Origin: Gallionella sp.
GTDB taxonomy: Bacteria > Pseudomonadota > Gammaproteobacteria > Burkholderiales > Gallionellaceae
Assembly: GCA_028707275.1 (NCBI GenBank)
Contig: JAQTUP010000002.1
Span: 1-59,197, forward strand
Reading direction: 5' to 3'
Length of the DNA: 59,197 bases
Shown: piece after piece, positions 1 through 8,971 of the stretch
Layout of the letters: each line of letters starts with the position of its first letter
Position numbering within the stretch: position 1 is the stretch's first letter
Position numbers and translations under genes: made by a program
The notes under the pieces: model-generated
What the model was told of the DNA's origin: nothing
Seen by the model: the letters and a program-made list of their open reading frames with translations, nothing else
The model's database searches: none

Positions 1-2
1 AA

Positions 3-143
3 AGTCGCACGCAAAACAGAAATGCAGCCATCGAAGCCGCTTACGCGACAGGCGGATATTCTTACCAGCAAATCGCCGATTACTTTGGGTTACACTTCAC
101 GACAGTGGGGAAAATCGTCAGGGGCAGAAAACAATGCAAGTGA
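3..143 (+). CDS. C-terminal end of a RAYT-type (REP-associated tyrosine) transposase, cut by the window start
   Basis: The reading frame is open from the first bases and gives about 46 residues ending in a TGA at 141-143. The peptide contains a helix-turn-helix-like segment (AYATGGYSYQQIADYFGLHF, then TTVGKIVRGRK). This matches the tail seen in IS200-like/RAYT transposases that carry a C-terminal HTH. The catalytic HUH part would lie upstream of the window, so intactness cannot be judged. RAYTs are single-copy domesticated transposases that act on REP palindromes. A near-perfect direct repeat follows directly downstream. Family assignment rests on the tail alone. Confidence 0.6.
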   Translation, partial: SRTQNRNAAIEAAYATGGYSYQQIADYFGLHFTTVGKIVRGRKQCK

Positions 144-145
144 CA

Positions 146-220
146 CGCATCTTTTCCAGACCTGACCCTGGCGCTGCCTGGCGCTGGACCCGCATCTTTT
201 CTAGACCTGACCCCGGCGCT
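146..220. repeat. Two direct copies of a ~30-bp repeat next to the RAYT gene
   Basis: Copies at 146-175 and 191-220 differ at only two positions and both begin CGCATCTTTT and continue into AGACCTGACCC. The 15 bp between them and the bases after the second copy repeat a GGCGCTG/GACCC(C/T)GGCG motif. They lie between the transposase stop and the 3' end of the lipoprotein gene. The function is unknown. It could be a RAYT-associated repeat or a duplicated insertion footprint. Confidence 0.6.
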
Positions 221-244
221 GACCCCGGCGCCGACGTGTGCCAT

Positions 245-1555
245 TCAATGCAATTGACCGCGTTCCCAAGTGAGCCCCTCGTCGGGCGAGCGCACAAGCA
301 TCCCTTGCTCCCCCCCCAAAACAACCAGCCCGCGGCCGTCTGAACAACTCGCGCCTAAAGAATACTTACCTTGCCGTGGAAGCCCTGCATCGATAAGTTT
401 CCAGGACTCTCCACGATTAGCAGATCTTAGTATCTGGCCGTCACCGGCATAGAAGAGCACCACTCCGCTGGGCAAGGTAACAATGGACTGCCATTCCAGA
501 TGAGGGTTGCCCGAAAGAATCGAATATCCAGTTGGATAGCCACGCCACTCGCCCCCTCCATTGTCCGAAATCCATGCAAACAGCGACTGACCTTCCCGGG
601 AAATTGCAATCCAACGCTTGTCGTCCAGGGCTCTGATGAGTTCAAAAGTTCCATAGGCATAACGATAGAATCTTCGTTCTTGCCAAGTTCGGCCGCCGTC
701 AGTTGAGAAGAAATAATGCCTGTCGGTTCCCGCGCACCCTGTGTTTATGAGCATTGACCCGTCTGGATTTCCAATAACACGGGGGATGCAGGACGCTGAA
801 CTTGACTTGCTCAACGCAATTGACCATGTCTTCCCGCTATCGTCTGAATAAACAACCACCGTGCGATTAACGCCAAATTCCTTTAAAAGTGAACTGCTAC
901 GGCCCACAGCAACCAAGCGCCCTCGGCCATCTGAGTACAACTCATAAAGTTCAGCGAAGTAATCAAATTCTGGGAGTTTCGCCTTAATCCAGATTATTCC
1001 CTGATCGTCGGAGATTAAAATTGTGGTTGATTCGCCAATTGTTGCCAAACGCCCGGTTGGATCAACGACGACAAGATTTGGTGGCCAACCGATTGGGTCT
1101 GCCGATTTCACGGCGGGCAAGCGAGGGGCGATTACTTCCCAAGTTTTTCCTGAATCCGTAGATTTCATCCACCCCCCAAGCTGATATGTCCACTGAAATC
1201 CGCTGCTTTTGTAGCCCGTAACTACCAGGAGCCGGTTTGCCGCATTTTTGTCGCGAGGATCTGAAAAAAATCGAGGAGCAACTCCCCTGAGATTGCTGCC
1301 GCGTGCTGCGGGAGACCATGTCAGACCGCCATCAATAGAGTGCAGGATCTCACCATCCGTTTCCAGCTGCATACCAGACGCTCTGATTGCAGTTGCCACG
1401 ACAGATTTGTCTGAATTGCAGTGTAGTTCCAGAATTTGGGGGGCATCAACGGTTATGGGAAGTTCGGTGGCACACGAGGACAGCAAGGTAGCGATGAAGA
1501 GCGCCACATGCCTTTTGTCCGCGAATGCAAGAGTTTGAGATTTGTGTTGCCTCAT
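245..1555 (-). CDS. Asp-box (BNR/sialidase-like) beta-propeller lipoprotein
   Basis: 436 residues. The N-terminus has a short basic stretch, a hydrophobic segment and a lipobox-like LLSSC near residues 25-29, so export and lipidation are likely. The rest carries about eight Asp-box motifs of the form S-x-D-x-G-x-x-W (SIDGGLTW, STDSGKTW, SDDQGIIW, SDDSGKTW, STDGGRTW, SDNGGGEW, SANRGESW, SPDEGLTW), spaced as in a multi-bladed propeller. Such folds occur in sialidases and YCF48-type proteins, but I see no sialidase catalytic residues, so a binding or structural role is more likely. A GGAG sits 7-8 nt before the ATG. It stands alone with no clear operon partner. Confidence 0.75.
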   Translation of the reverse strand: MRQHKSQTLAFADKRHVALFIATLLSSCATELPITVDAPQILELHCNSDKSVVATAIRASGMQLETDGEILHSIDGGLTWSPAARGSNLRGVAPRFFSDPRDKNAANRLLVVTGYKSSGFQWTYQLGGWMKSTDSGKTWEVIAPRLPAVKSADPIGWPPNLVVVDPTGRLATIGESTTILISDDQGIIWIKAKLPEFDYFAELYELYSDGRGRLVAVGRSSSLLKEFGVNRTVVVYSDDSGKTWSIALSKSSSASCIPRVIGNPDGSMLINTGCAGTDRHYFFSTDGGRTWQERRFYRYAYGTFELIRALDDKRWIAISREGQSLFAWISDNGGGEWRGYPTGYSILSGNPHLEWQSIVTLPSGVVLFYAGDGQILRSANRGESWKLIDAGLPRQGKYSLGASCSDGRGLVVLGGEQGMLVRSPDEGLTWERGQLH

Positions 1556-1776
1556 AGTACGCTCCGTTGATCGTCTGCGTTACCGGAAACCATTTTTGAA
1601 CTATCACGCAGAGGTGGATAAGCACCTGACATAGAAGCATCGGTCAATCCTGGCTCTTAATCCGTTTGTCGCAAGTTCGCCCCCCCCCGCACGACCCGCT
1701 AATATTCAATACATGCAGAGGCAAAGAAGAAGTTGGAGATCCGGAATGAATCTGAAACTTCATCAAACTAATATGG

Positions 1777-2853
1777 TCAGGTGCAACACGAAACCGCGCG
1801 AAGACGTCCTTCAGAGAACGCTTCGCGCAAACTCGCAGGCGTTGGAAAAAATTTCCGCGCACCGTCGAATGCACCATGGCCTTGCATGACCTTGATCAGG
1901 CAACGTCCATAGGAGGTTTGAAAATCCGCTTTGGATGCAAGTGATTTAAAGAGTAACCCCTTATTCTGAGGGGACAGCCCGTCGACCCGGTAATCAGCTC
2001 GCAGATCATTACTTTCACGGCTCAGATGAGCAATCAGCGCATTAAAATCATCCCGCGCCTCCTCCATTAAGGCCAGCACCGGCATCGGCAATGCATCGGG
2101 TTCTTCCAGAAACTGAAAAATCTTGTTCCACGAAAACTGCCGGATTTTGAGAAGCTCCCCCTCGCTTGCCCAGCGAGAGGGAATATTCCCTGCATGATCA
2201 GCCGTGGGGACGGAGACCATGCGAAATTCAGGCAAGAGCAATCCTGTCAGCGCAGCCCCGTATCCGGCACCGGTGTTAATGCCCCAGACGTTACCGCGCA
2301 TGCCGCGAGCCACTTCAGGAAAAACGTGATGACCGAACACTACCGGCTTGGAAATATCCAAACGTGCATCGTCAAACCACCATGGCGAAAGCCCGTCGAA
2401 TCCTGTACGGGAACGGGAATTAACGCCCATGATCAGTTTCGGGTCAGTTTTATCCGGCGGCAAAACCGGATCCAACCCGGCATGAACCACCCAGGCCTCC
2501 GGCAATTCCAGCCACAAAGGCAGGGAACGAAAGTAATCAATCGCCTCGGCATATCGCAACGCCCCCATTGCGCGGCGTGTCTGCTCCCCCGCGCGGCTGG
2601 GCATATCCGGGCGACCAGCATGCATCAGGTGTTTCCACTCATGATTGCCGCACACTGACTGCCTTGAGTCCGGTTTCGAACGAAAGAAATCAACGACTTC
2701 CCAAGGGTGTGGCCCGCGATCGACCAAATCACCTACACAGACGATACGCTCAGGCTCCCCTGCCGCACCGATCAGCGCCAACAGTTCATCGAAACAACCG
2801 TGAATATCGCCGATCACCAATGTACGCGCCGATGCAACGTTTTCAATATTCAT
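1777..2853 (-). CDS. PPP-family metallophosphatase (Ser/Thr phosphatase or Ap4A hydrolase-like)
   Basis: 358 residues with the three signature blocks of the PPP superfamily near the N-terminus: GDIHG, GDLVDRGP and GNHEWKH. A later H (VVHAG) and a GHH block complete the dinuclear metal site. Substrate could be phosphoprotein or diadenosine tetraphosphate; the sequence does not decide. About 130 residues after the phosphatase fold (from roughly residue 230) form a helical, charged extension that I do not recognise. The ATG at 2853 is preferred over a TTG one codon upstream. It follows the PilB-like gene by 66 bp on the same strand and may be the last gene of that signalling operon. Confidence 0.75.
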   Translation of the reverse strand: MNIENVASARTLVIGDIHGCFDELLALIGAAGEPERIVCVGDLVDRGPHPWEVVDFFRSKPDSRQSVCGNHEWKHLMHAGRPDMPSRAGEQTRRAMGALRYAEAIDYFRSLPLWLELPEAWVVHAGLDPVLPPDKTDPKLIMGVNSRSRTGFDGLSPWWFDDARLDISKPVVFGHHVFPEVARGMRGNVWGINTGAGYGAALTGLLLPEFRMVSVPTADHAGNIPSRWASEGELLKIRQFSWNKIFQFLEEPDALPMPVLALMEEARDDFNALIAHLSRESNDLRADYRVDGLSPQNKGLLFKSLASKADFQTSYGRCLIKVMQGHGAFDGARKFFPTPASLREAFSEGRLRAVSCCT

Positions 2854-2919
2854 CAATAATCAGAGCCGCGTAAACGGCGGGCCATTTGGCAACTGTTTGT
2901 TAATCTGCGGTTTTAAAGG

Positions 2920-4620
2920 TCACTCATCTTCGAGCGAGGCGGTCGCGCGTATCACTTCATCGAGTGACGTCAAGCCGCGCAAGGCTTTCTTGACGCCGTC
3001 GTAGCGCAGGTTGTGAAACCCCTGCCGCACCGCGATGGCCATGATTTCATCGTAGTCGGCCGACCTCAGGATCGCTTCCCGTATCTGGGTCGTCACCTTG
3101 AGAAATTCATGTATCCCCACCCGCCCGGTATAGCCGGTTCCGCCACAGTGATCGCAACCAGTCCCCTTGTAGAACTGGGGAATCTGAGCTCCTTCACGCC
3201 AGTAGAAATACTGACGCAAATCAGCCGGTTCAGGCTGATAAGCCGTCTTGCAGTATTCGCACAACCTGCGCACCAGTCGCTGCCCTAACACCCCCAAAAT
3301 AGCGGGCGCCACCACGTAACTTGCAACGCCCATTTCCAGCAACCGGGTGGTGGCCTGAACCGCATCGTTAGTATGCAAGGTGGTCAGCACCAGATGACCT
3401 GTCAAAGCCGCTTCAGCCGCGATACGCGCCGTTTCAGGATCGCGAATCTCGCCCACCAGCAGCGCATCCGGATCCTGACGCAGCACGGCGCGCAACACTT
3501 CCTGAAAACCTCGTCCGGCCCGACTGTTAACCATCACCTGATTGAGGGTCGGCACATCATATTCGACCGGATCTTCGATGGTGATAATATTGATCTCGCG
3601 GCTGTTAATAAAATCCAGCGCCGCGTACAGCGTCGTACTCTTGCCCGAGCCGGTAGGGCCTGTCACGAAGATGATGCCCTGCGGGTGTTTGAGCGCAGCC
3701 TTGAAAGGCCGCAACACCTCGTCAGAGAAATTCAACCTGTCCAGATTAGGCGCTTCAGTGGCATACAGCGATCCTAAAATGCGCATGACAATTTTTTCGC
3801 CATGCATCACAGGCAGGCAGGAGACACGCAGATCCAGCGTTTTCATCGGCAATTTGAATGCCAGCCTGCCATCCTGGGGTTTGCGGCGTTCGGTGATGTC
3901 CATTTGGGCGCACACCTTGTAACGGGAAGCGAGCGGCAAGCCCATCTCTGCGGGCAAAAACAGCCGATCCCGCAATACCCCGTCTATCCTGAAGCGCACC
4001 ACCACCTCGTTTTTCTTGGGTTCGACATGAATGTCAGAGGCGCGCTCCTTCAAGGCGAGCAGAATAATGGAATCGCCCAACTCTACCAGCGGTTTGGAAT
4101 CCATCAGCTTAGTCAACGCCGCGTCTTCGAGCTTGCCGCCGTGAAATATCCTCAGATCGAAACTGCTCACCAGATCATCTACTTTGTGCGCACTCTGGTA
4201 ATTAACCTTGATCGCCGACTCCATCTCATCCCTGAAACAAAAAACCGGACTGACCGGCTTCATCAGCAGATTTTCCAGGGCGACAACAATGCGAGCATCG
4301 GTCGGATCGACCATCGCAACCGTCACCACCTGGCCTAACTGATAGACAGGAATAGCCTGGTAACGCGCCGCAATGCTTCCGTTGATCAGCAGAACCACCT
4401 CGTCCTGAAACAAGGTCTTGCTCAGATTGACGTAGGTACGGTCAATATGACGGGCCAGCAACTCACCGGCAATATCGCGTTCCAGATAACCTTCCTGAAT
4501 CACAAACTGCACGAATTCGATTGCATCGCCTGCGGCCGCCTTGATCATCCCTGCCAGCGGCACAGCCGGGACATGCGCCTTTTCCTGAATACTGGCAATC
4601 AACTTGGGGGTGAGTTCCAT
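2920..4620 (-). CDS. PilB/GspE-type secretion ATPase
   Basis: 566 residues. An N-terminal T2SSE_N/MshEN-like region (about 1-150) precedes the ATPase core. Walker A is GPTGSGKST (321-329), the Asp box is ITIEDPVEY, Walker B is LLVGEIRDPETA, and a CxxC...CDHCGGTGYTGR zinc-binding cluster lies near the C-terminus. This is the layout of type IV pilus assembly and type II secretion ATPases, which power subunit extraction from the inner membrane. No pilus or secretion structural genes are adjacent. It is instead the last member of a regulator operon, starting 2 bp after the zinc-ribbon gene, with its ribosome-binding site (AGAAGGA) inside that gene. A recruited or regulatory role for a distant pilus machine is possible. 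Confidence 0.9.
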   Translation of the reverse strand: MELTPKLIASIQEKAHVPAVPLAGMIKAAAGDAIEFVQFVIQEGYLERDIAGELLARHIDRTYVNLSKTLFQDEVVLLINGSIAARYQAIPVYQLGQVVTVAMVDPTDARIVVALENLLMKPVSPVFCFRDEMESAIKVNYQSAHKVDDLVSSFDLRIFHGGKLEDAALTKLMDSKPLVELGDSIILLALKERASDIHVEPKKNEVVVRFRIDGVLRDRLFLPAEMGLPLASRYKVCAQMDITERRKPQDGRLAFKLPMKTLDLRVSCLPVMHGEKIVMRILGSLYATEAPNLDRLNFSDEVLRPFKAALKHPQGIIFVTGPTGSGKSTTLYAALDFINSREINIITIEDPVEYDVPTLNQVMVNSRAGRGFQEVLRAVLRQDPDALLVGEIRDPETARIAAEAALTGHLVLTTLHTNDAVQATTRLLEMGVASYVVAPAILGVLGQRLVRRLCEYCKTAYQPEPADLRQYFYWREGAQIPQFYKGTGCDHCGGTGYTGRVGIHEFLKVTTQIREAILRSADYDEIMAIAVRQGFHNLRYDGVKKALRGLTSLDEVIRATASLEDE

Positions 4621-4622
4621 GA

Positions 4623-4946
4623 TCAGAATTTCCTTCTGCGCAAAGCCAGCAATTTACGGATGTCATCCTGCTTGACCCGCACCTTGTGATCGGTACCGGA
4701 GATCTGCTTTTCCTGTTTTTCCAGCGCGGCCTGTTGCACGAGGACATCAAGATCATGCCTGTGTTCAACAGCCGCAGACAAACTTGCCTCCCCTGCAATT
4801 TCAAGCGTCAAGCTGATGGAGCACCGGCCGCAGAACACATCATTCAAAGCCGCCACAAAGCCGCAACGGCAACGAACAACGTCCAGCGCCTGGCCGCATT
4901 TTCCACAGTAGGCGTAACCTGCCGGATTGGCATGTCCGCAGATCAC
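4623..4946 (-). CDS. Zinc-ribbon protein between receiver and PilB-like genes
   Basis: 107 residues from a GTG start at 4946. This start is chosen because AAGGAGG lies 5 nt upstream and the GTGA overlaps the stop of the receiver gene by 4 bp, implying translational coupling. Upstream ATGs would read far into the receiver gene. The N-terminus is a double zinc ribbon (ICGHANPAGYAYCGKCG, then CRCGF...DVFCGRC). The C-terminal half is helical and charged (VLVQQAALEKQEKQ), perhaps a coiled coil. Zinc ribbons of this kind often mediate protein-protein contacts. It may couple the receiver to the downstream ATPase, but that is inference from position alone. Confidence 0.75.
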   Translation of the reverse strand: MICGHANPAGYAYCGKCGQALDVVRCRCGFVAALNDVFCGRCSISLTLEIAGEASLSAAVEHRHDLDVLVQQAALEKQEKQISGTDHKVRVKQDDIRKLLALRRRKF

Positions 4947-5350
4947 GATTGCCTCCTTGAGCTGATTTCGTTCAGATAATCCTGCCAGGTATCGCTCAGT
5001 GCGATGCGCAACTCGTCGGCGGTAACGTTTTTCAGAATGTAGTTCCAGGCGCCCAGATCTATGCACTCTTTTACCACCTCCAGCGCATTGAGCGAAGAGA
5101 GCACCACGACCAGCGTGCGCGGATTGAGCTCCATTATCCGTTTCAACACCGCGACACCATCTAGCCTGGGCATATTGATATCGAGTATCACCATGTCGGG
5201 TTGATGTTGCACAAACAGCTCTAACGCCTGCTCTCCATCGGAGGCCTCGGCGATCACCTCAGCCCCCAGTGAACCGACGATGAGACTGACCAGAGTGCGA
5301 ATATGCGCTTCATCGTCCGCGACCAACACTTTGACTCTACGGTTTTCCAT
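4943..5350 (-). CDS. Single-domain response regulator (CheY-like)
   Basis: 135 residues from the ATG at 5350, which has AAGGAG 6-8 nt upstream. A longer frame begins at 5398 but lacks such a site. The receiver fold is complete: acidic pocket DDE (12-14), phospho-acceptor Asp57 in VILDINMPRLDG, Ser/Thr region VVLSS and Lys107 in YILKN. There is no output domain, so it acts by docking to a partner, plausibly the zinc-ribbon protein or PilB-like ATPase encoded directly after it. It overlaps the zinc-ribbon gene by 4 bp. The upstream histidine kinase of the same strand is the likely phosphodonor. Confidence 0.9.
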   Translation of the reverse strand: MENRRVKVLVADDEAHIRTLVSLIVGSLGAEVIAEASDGEQALELFVQHQPDMVILDINMPRLDGVAVLKRIMELNPRTLVVVLSSLNALEVVKECIDLGAWNYILKNVTADELRIALSDTWQDYLNEISSRRQS

Positions 5351-5421
5351 GAGGCTCCTTTTAACATCAATTTCGTTAAAACCCCTGCACTGCCCCATAC
5401 CCGCGCCCGGCAGGGCTCCCT

Positions 5422-6144
5422 CTACGACTCGATTCCGACCAGGCGCCTGATGGTTGCCAACAACTGCATATTATCGGTGCGTGACTTGACTAACGAAGCA
5501 CTTACCTGCCGACTGCCATCATTGCCCATTTCATCGGCAGAAAAAACCATCACCGGAACCGGCGGCGAGGCGCTGTTCAATTCGGGCAGCAACTCCATTC
5601 CTGAACCGTCCGGCAAACCCAAATCGAGAATCGCCAGATCATAGCGCGTGTTTTTGAGCAGCTGTCTGGCCTGACTCAGGCAGCTGGCATGATCCACATC
5701 AGCCAGTTGGCCTACGATCGCATTCACCACCTGAAAAATATCCTGATCATCCTCGACATGCAATACGCGGGGGCGATGCCCCGGGGCGCGTGCCACGGCC
5801 TGTTTCATGGCGATCACCAGCCGGTTTCGATCAATCGGCTTCCCTATCCAGTCTATCACCGAAAAAGCCTCGCCGTTAAGCTCACGACGACCGTTCTCGG
5901 CATTGGCCGATACGACGATGATAGGCAGATTGGCGGTGGATGCGACCGAACGCAGTTCGCGTATCAGCGAGATCCCGCTTTGATCGGGCAGCCCCAGATC
6001 AAGCGTCATTGCCGCATACGCTCTTCCGGCCAGCATTTTTCGAGCCTGCATCGCGTTAACGGCGATATCGGCCTCCATTCCCGCCTGTTCGAGCATCATG
6101 CGCAGCAAAGCCGCAATATCTTCATCGTCCTCGCAGATCAGCAC
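5422..6144 (-). CDS. Tandem double-receiver response regulator
   Basis: 240 residues made of two consecutive REC domains and nothing else. REC1 has acidic EDD at 5-7, Asp49 in MTLDLGLPD and Lys102 in IGKP. REC2 has EDD at 131-133, Asp174 in AILDLGLPDGSG and a Lys in SLVKSR. Both look phosphorylatable. The start is a GTG at 6144, 10 bp after the stop of the histidine kinase gene, with GGGGGAAG upstream at the end of that gene. Without an output domain it may serve as a phosphate sink or relay between the kinase and the single receiver downstream. Confidence 0.85.
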   Translation of the reverse strand: MLICEDDEDIAALLRMMLEQAGMEADIAVNAMQARKMLAGRAYAAMTLDLGLPDQSGISLIRELRSVASTANLPIIVVSANAENGRRELNGEAFSVIDWIGKPIDRNRLVIAMKQAVARAPGHRPRVLHVEDDQDIFQVVNAIVGQLADVDHASCLSQARQLLKNTRYDLAILDLGLPDGSGMELLPELNSASPPVPVMVFSADEMGNDGSRQVSASLVKSRTDNMQLLATIRRLVGIES

Positions 6145-6154
6145 GCGCTTTGTT

Positions 6155-8314
6155 TCACTTCCCCCGGCAGACAGCGGAACAAAGGGTCTCCTGCCAGACG
6201 GGAAACTCTACCCAGAACGTCGTATACACCTCCGGGTGCGAATCAAAGCCTATGCTGCCCCCCATTTGTTCGACGATCGCGCGGGTAATCGACAGGCCCA
6301 GCCCCGTGCCGCCCTTCTTGCGCGTATCCGAGGCATCAGCCTGGGCGAACTTCTGGAAAATCTGGCTGCGAAATGCCTCTTCAATTCCACTGCCGTGGTC
6401 GGTCACCGCCACGCGCACACGACAACCATCGGATGTCGCACTCACCAAAACCTTATCGCCCGGCGGCGAGAACTTGGCGGCATTGGACAACAGGTTCGCC
6501 AGCACTTGCTGGAGGCGATTGGCATCCACATGCACATGAAGGTCAGGCACGACACCTGCCAACTCGTAATTCACCTTCAATTGTTCGCCATAGGCCCGGT
6601 TGCCCTCTATCGCCTGTACCAGCATGGGCATCAATGCGACAGGCGCCGGATTAAAGTCCATTTTGCCGGCCTCTATCTTCTCCATATCGAGAATATCGTT
6701 GACCAGCAGGATCAACCGCTCGCTGTTCTTGTGCGCAATATCGATCAGCATACGCGCCTGCTCTGACAGCTCGCCTGCCACCCCGCCTGCCAGCAACCCT
6801 AAGGAGCCGCGTATCGAAGTTAACGGCGTACGCAGCTCGTGGCTGACGGTGGAGATAAACTCGCTCTTCATGCGTTCGATTCTCACCCGTTCGGTAACAT
6901 CACGCACCACGCCCGTGAACAACAGTCGGCTCCCCAGCTGCATTCTGGATACGGACAGTTCCAGGGGAAAGGTCGAACCATCCCGACGCAGTCCCTCCAC
7001 CTGGCGACCTATTCCGATAATCTTGCGTATCCCTGTCGACAGATAATTATGCAAATAACCGTCGTGTTCGGTGTGATAAGGTTCAGGCATCAACATGCTG
7101 ATGTTATTTCCGATCACATCGACTGCGGCATAACCGAAAATATTCTCCGCCGACTTATTGAAGGATTCGACTATACCCAGCTCATTGATAGTGATGATGC
7201 CGTCGAGCACATTATCGAGTATGGCCGCCAGGCTCGCCTCGCTGTCGCGCAGTTTTTGCTCATTTTTCCGGATATCAGCGGTCATGGCCAGCGCCATTTC
7301 TTCAGCATGCTCACGACGCGAGATCAGGAACGAAACCAGTACGAAAAACAGCGCACTGATGCCAGCTCCCAGCATCAGGATGACCGCATTCAAGGGTGAG
7401 CGGAACGCCTCCTCCAGCTCGGGACGGCTGCCCAACCGCACAGTCCAGACATTTCCGTAGACATTCAGGGTGCGCGAGACACTCATCAGGGGCTTATGCA
7501 CCTCTGTCGTCGACACAAACATGCGCGCAGAATCGGCTTCGGAGGCTCCGTCATAGAGGCTGAAGTCCAGCATCAGTTTACGGTTGTTCAAGATCCCGGC
7601 CATCAGGTCATCCACACGGTACGGGCTGTACACAAAGCCTGTCAGCGCGCGCCAGCGCTGCACTTTTGTCGCCGTCGGCATGCCCTTGCGATAGACAGGA
7701 AGATACATCAGCAGGCCAACCTGCTCCTTGCCGTGCGTTTCCTGAACCAGCTTCACCCTGGCGGTGATGGCAGGCGCATCGTTATCCACCGCCGCGCGCA
7801 TGGCGCGGGCGCGGGTCTCTTCGGAGAACATATCGAAACCGAAAGCGGCAAGATTGCGCCCGGAAAGCGGTTCCAGATAGACAATCGACGTATACAGCGC
7901 GCGATCACCTGTCGGGCGCACCGTGTATTGCGGAAAGCCTTCACGGCGCACCGAGGCGATGTGGGCAGCGAGTTCGGCAGGCTCAATGACGCGACTGAAA
8001 CCTACGCCCTGTATTCCCGGATAATGCAGCCCCAGGTTCAGGCGCTCGACGTACGCGTGCCAGTCCTCACGCGCCACCGTATCGCTCGCATCAAACAACC
8101 CCACCCCGCCCAGCAGAATCTGTTCGTGCTGGCGCATACGAACTTCGATGGAGTCGAGCACATCGCGAACATGAAGTTCGAACTGCTCCCGCGCGTGACG
8201 CTCGGTCTGCGCATGCAAGCCGTACCAGGCAAGACAGGTCAGCGACAGACAGGTCAGCAGCACCACCCATGCCGGGCGGTGACGACCGCTAAACAGCCGA
8301 CGCATATTATTCAT
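6155..8314 (-). CDS. CHASE-PAS sensor histidine kinase
   Basis: 719 residues. TM1 is about 15-32, followed by a periplasmic CHASE-type domain (about 60-260), TM2 (about 309-332), a PAS domain (about 360-475), HisKA with His492 in VSHELRTPL, and HATPase_c with the G boxes DHGSGI and GGTGLGLSI. The arrangement indicates sensing of a small extracellular or periplasmic ligand plus an internal PAS signal. AGGAGG sits 7-8 nt before the ATG. It is the first gene of a run of five tightly spaced genes: double receiver, receiver, zinc ribbon and PilB-like ATPase. It lacks its own receiver, which the two downstream proteins supply. Confidence 0.93.
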   Translation of the reverse strand: MNNMRRLFSGRHRPAWVVLLTCLSLTCLAWYGLHAQTERHAREQFELHVRDVLDSIEVRMRQHEQILLGGVGLFDASDTVAREDWHAYVERLNLGLHYPGIQGVGFSRVIEPAELAAHIASVRREGFPQYTVRPTGDRALYTSIVYLEPLSGRNLAAFGFDMFSEETRARAMRAAVDNDAPAITARVKLVQETHGKEQVGLLMYLPVYRKGMPTATKVQRWRALTGFVYSPYRVDDLMAGILNNRKLMLDFSLYDGASEADSARMFVSTTEVHKPLMSVSRTLNVYGNVWTVRLGSRPELEEAFRSPLNAVILMLGAGISALFFVLVSFLISRREHAEEMALAMTADIRKNEQKLRDSEASLAAILDNVLDGIITINELGIVESFNKSAENIFGYAAVDVIGNNISMLMPEPYHTEHDGYLHNYLSTGIRKIIGIGRQVEGLRRDGSTFPLELSVSRMQLGSRLLFTGVVRDVTERVRIERMKSEFISTVSHELRTPLTSIRGSLGLLAGGVAGELSEQARMLIDIAHKNSERLILLVNDILDMEKIEAGKMDFNPAPVALMPMLVQAIEGNRAYGEQLKVNYELAGVVPDLHVHVDANRLQQVLANLLSNAAKFSPPGDKVLVSATSDGCRVRVAVTDHGSGIEEAFRSQIFQKFAQADASDTRKKGGTGLGLSITRAIVEQMGGSIGFDSHPEVYTTFWVEFPVWQETLCSAVCRGK

Positions 8315-8398
8315 ACCATTTCCTCCTGTCAGTCAGCCTGCCAGTCGCGGGTTCACAGGGCAAATTGTAACGTTAAAACAGATGCGTGTATTAAGCGT

Positions 8399-8971
8399 TC
8401 AGCCCTTTTGTTCGATCAAAGCCCCCATCTCCTTGAGGGACGGGAGTTCTTGCAGCGTCCGCAAGTTCAAATCGTCCAGCAGCTGTGTTGTGGTGACGAA
8501 CAACTCGGGACGGCCTGGCGTATCGCGAAAACCCGCGACATCTATCCAGCCGCGAGTCTCCAGCGTTTTGAGTATGTGTGAGGATACCGCAACACCGCGT
8601 ATTTCCTCGATATCACCGCGCGTGACAGGCTGGTGATAGGCGATGATGGCCAGCGTTTCGAGCACGGCACGCGAATAACGCGGCGGCTTTTGCGGATTGA
8701 GCCTGTCCAGATACGGCTGCATCTGTGCCATGGCGCAAAAACGCCAGCCGCCGGCCACCTGGATCAACTCCACCCCGCGCCCCTGCCAGTCCTGCGCCAG
8801 CTCGCCCAGCAGCGATTCCATCTGATGAGAACTCATAGCAATATCGCTCAGTTTTTTCAGCTCGGACAAAGGCAGCGGCTCGGCACAGGTCAGCAGTGCC
8901 GTTTCGAGGATAATTTTGAGCGACGCCTTCCCGCTCAGGGCGGATGCGTTACGTACGGCGGCTTCTGACAT
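8399..8971 (-). CDS. scpB: Segregation and condensation protein B
   Basis: 190 residues with paired winged-helix character, including the family block [20 protein letters not shown] followed by GDIEEIRGV. ScpB is the kite subunit of the SMC-ScpAB condensin that organises and segregates the chromosome. The ATG at 8971 gives the usual N-terminus. The longer frame from 9052 runs inside scpA and has no family similarity. It overlaps the end of scpA by 23 bp, typical of translational coupling in this pair. Confidence 0.93.
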   Translation of the reverse strand: MSEAAVRNASALSGKASLKIILETALLTCAEPLPLSELKKLSDIAMSSHQMESLLGELAQDWQGRGVELIQVAGGWRFCAMAQMQPYLDRLNPQKPPRYSRAVLETLAIIAYHQPVTRGDIEEIRGVAVSSHILKTLETRGWIDVAGFRDTPGRPELFVTTTQLLDDLNLRTLQELPSLKEMGALIEQKG

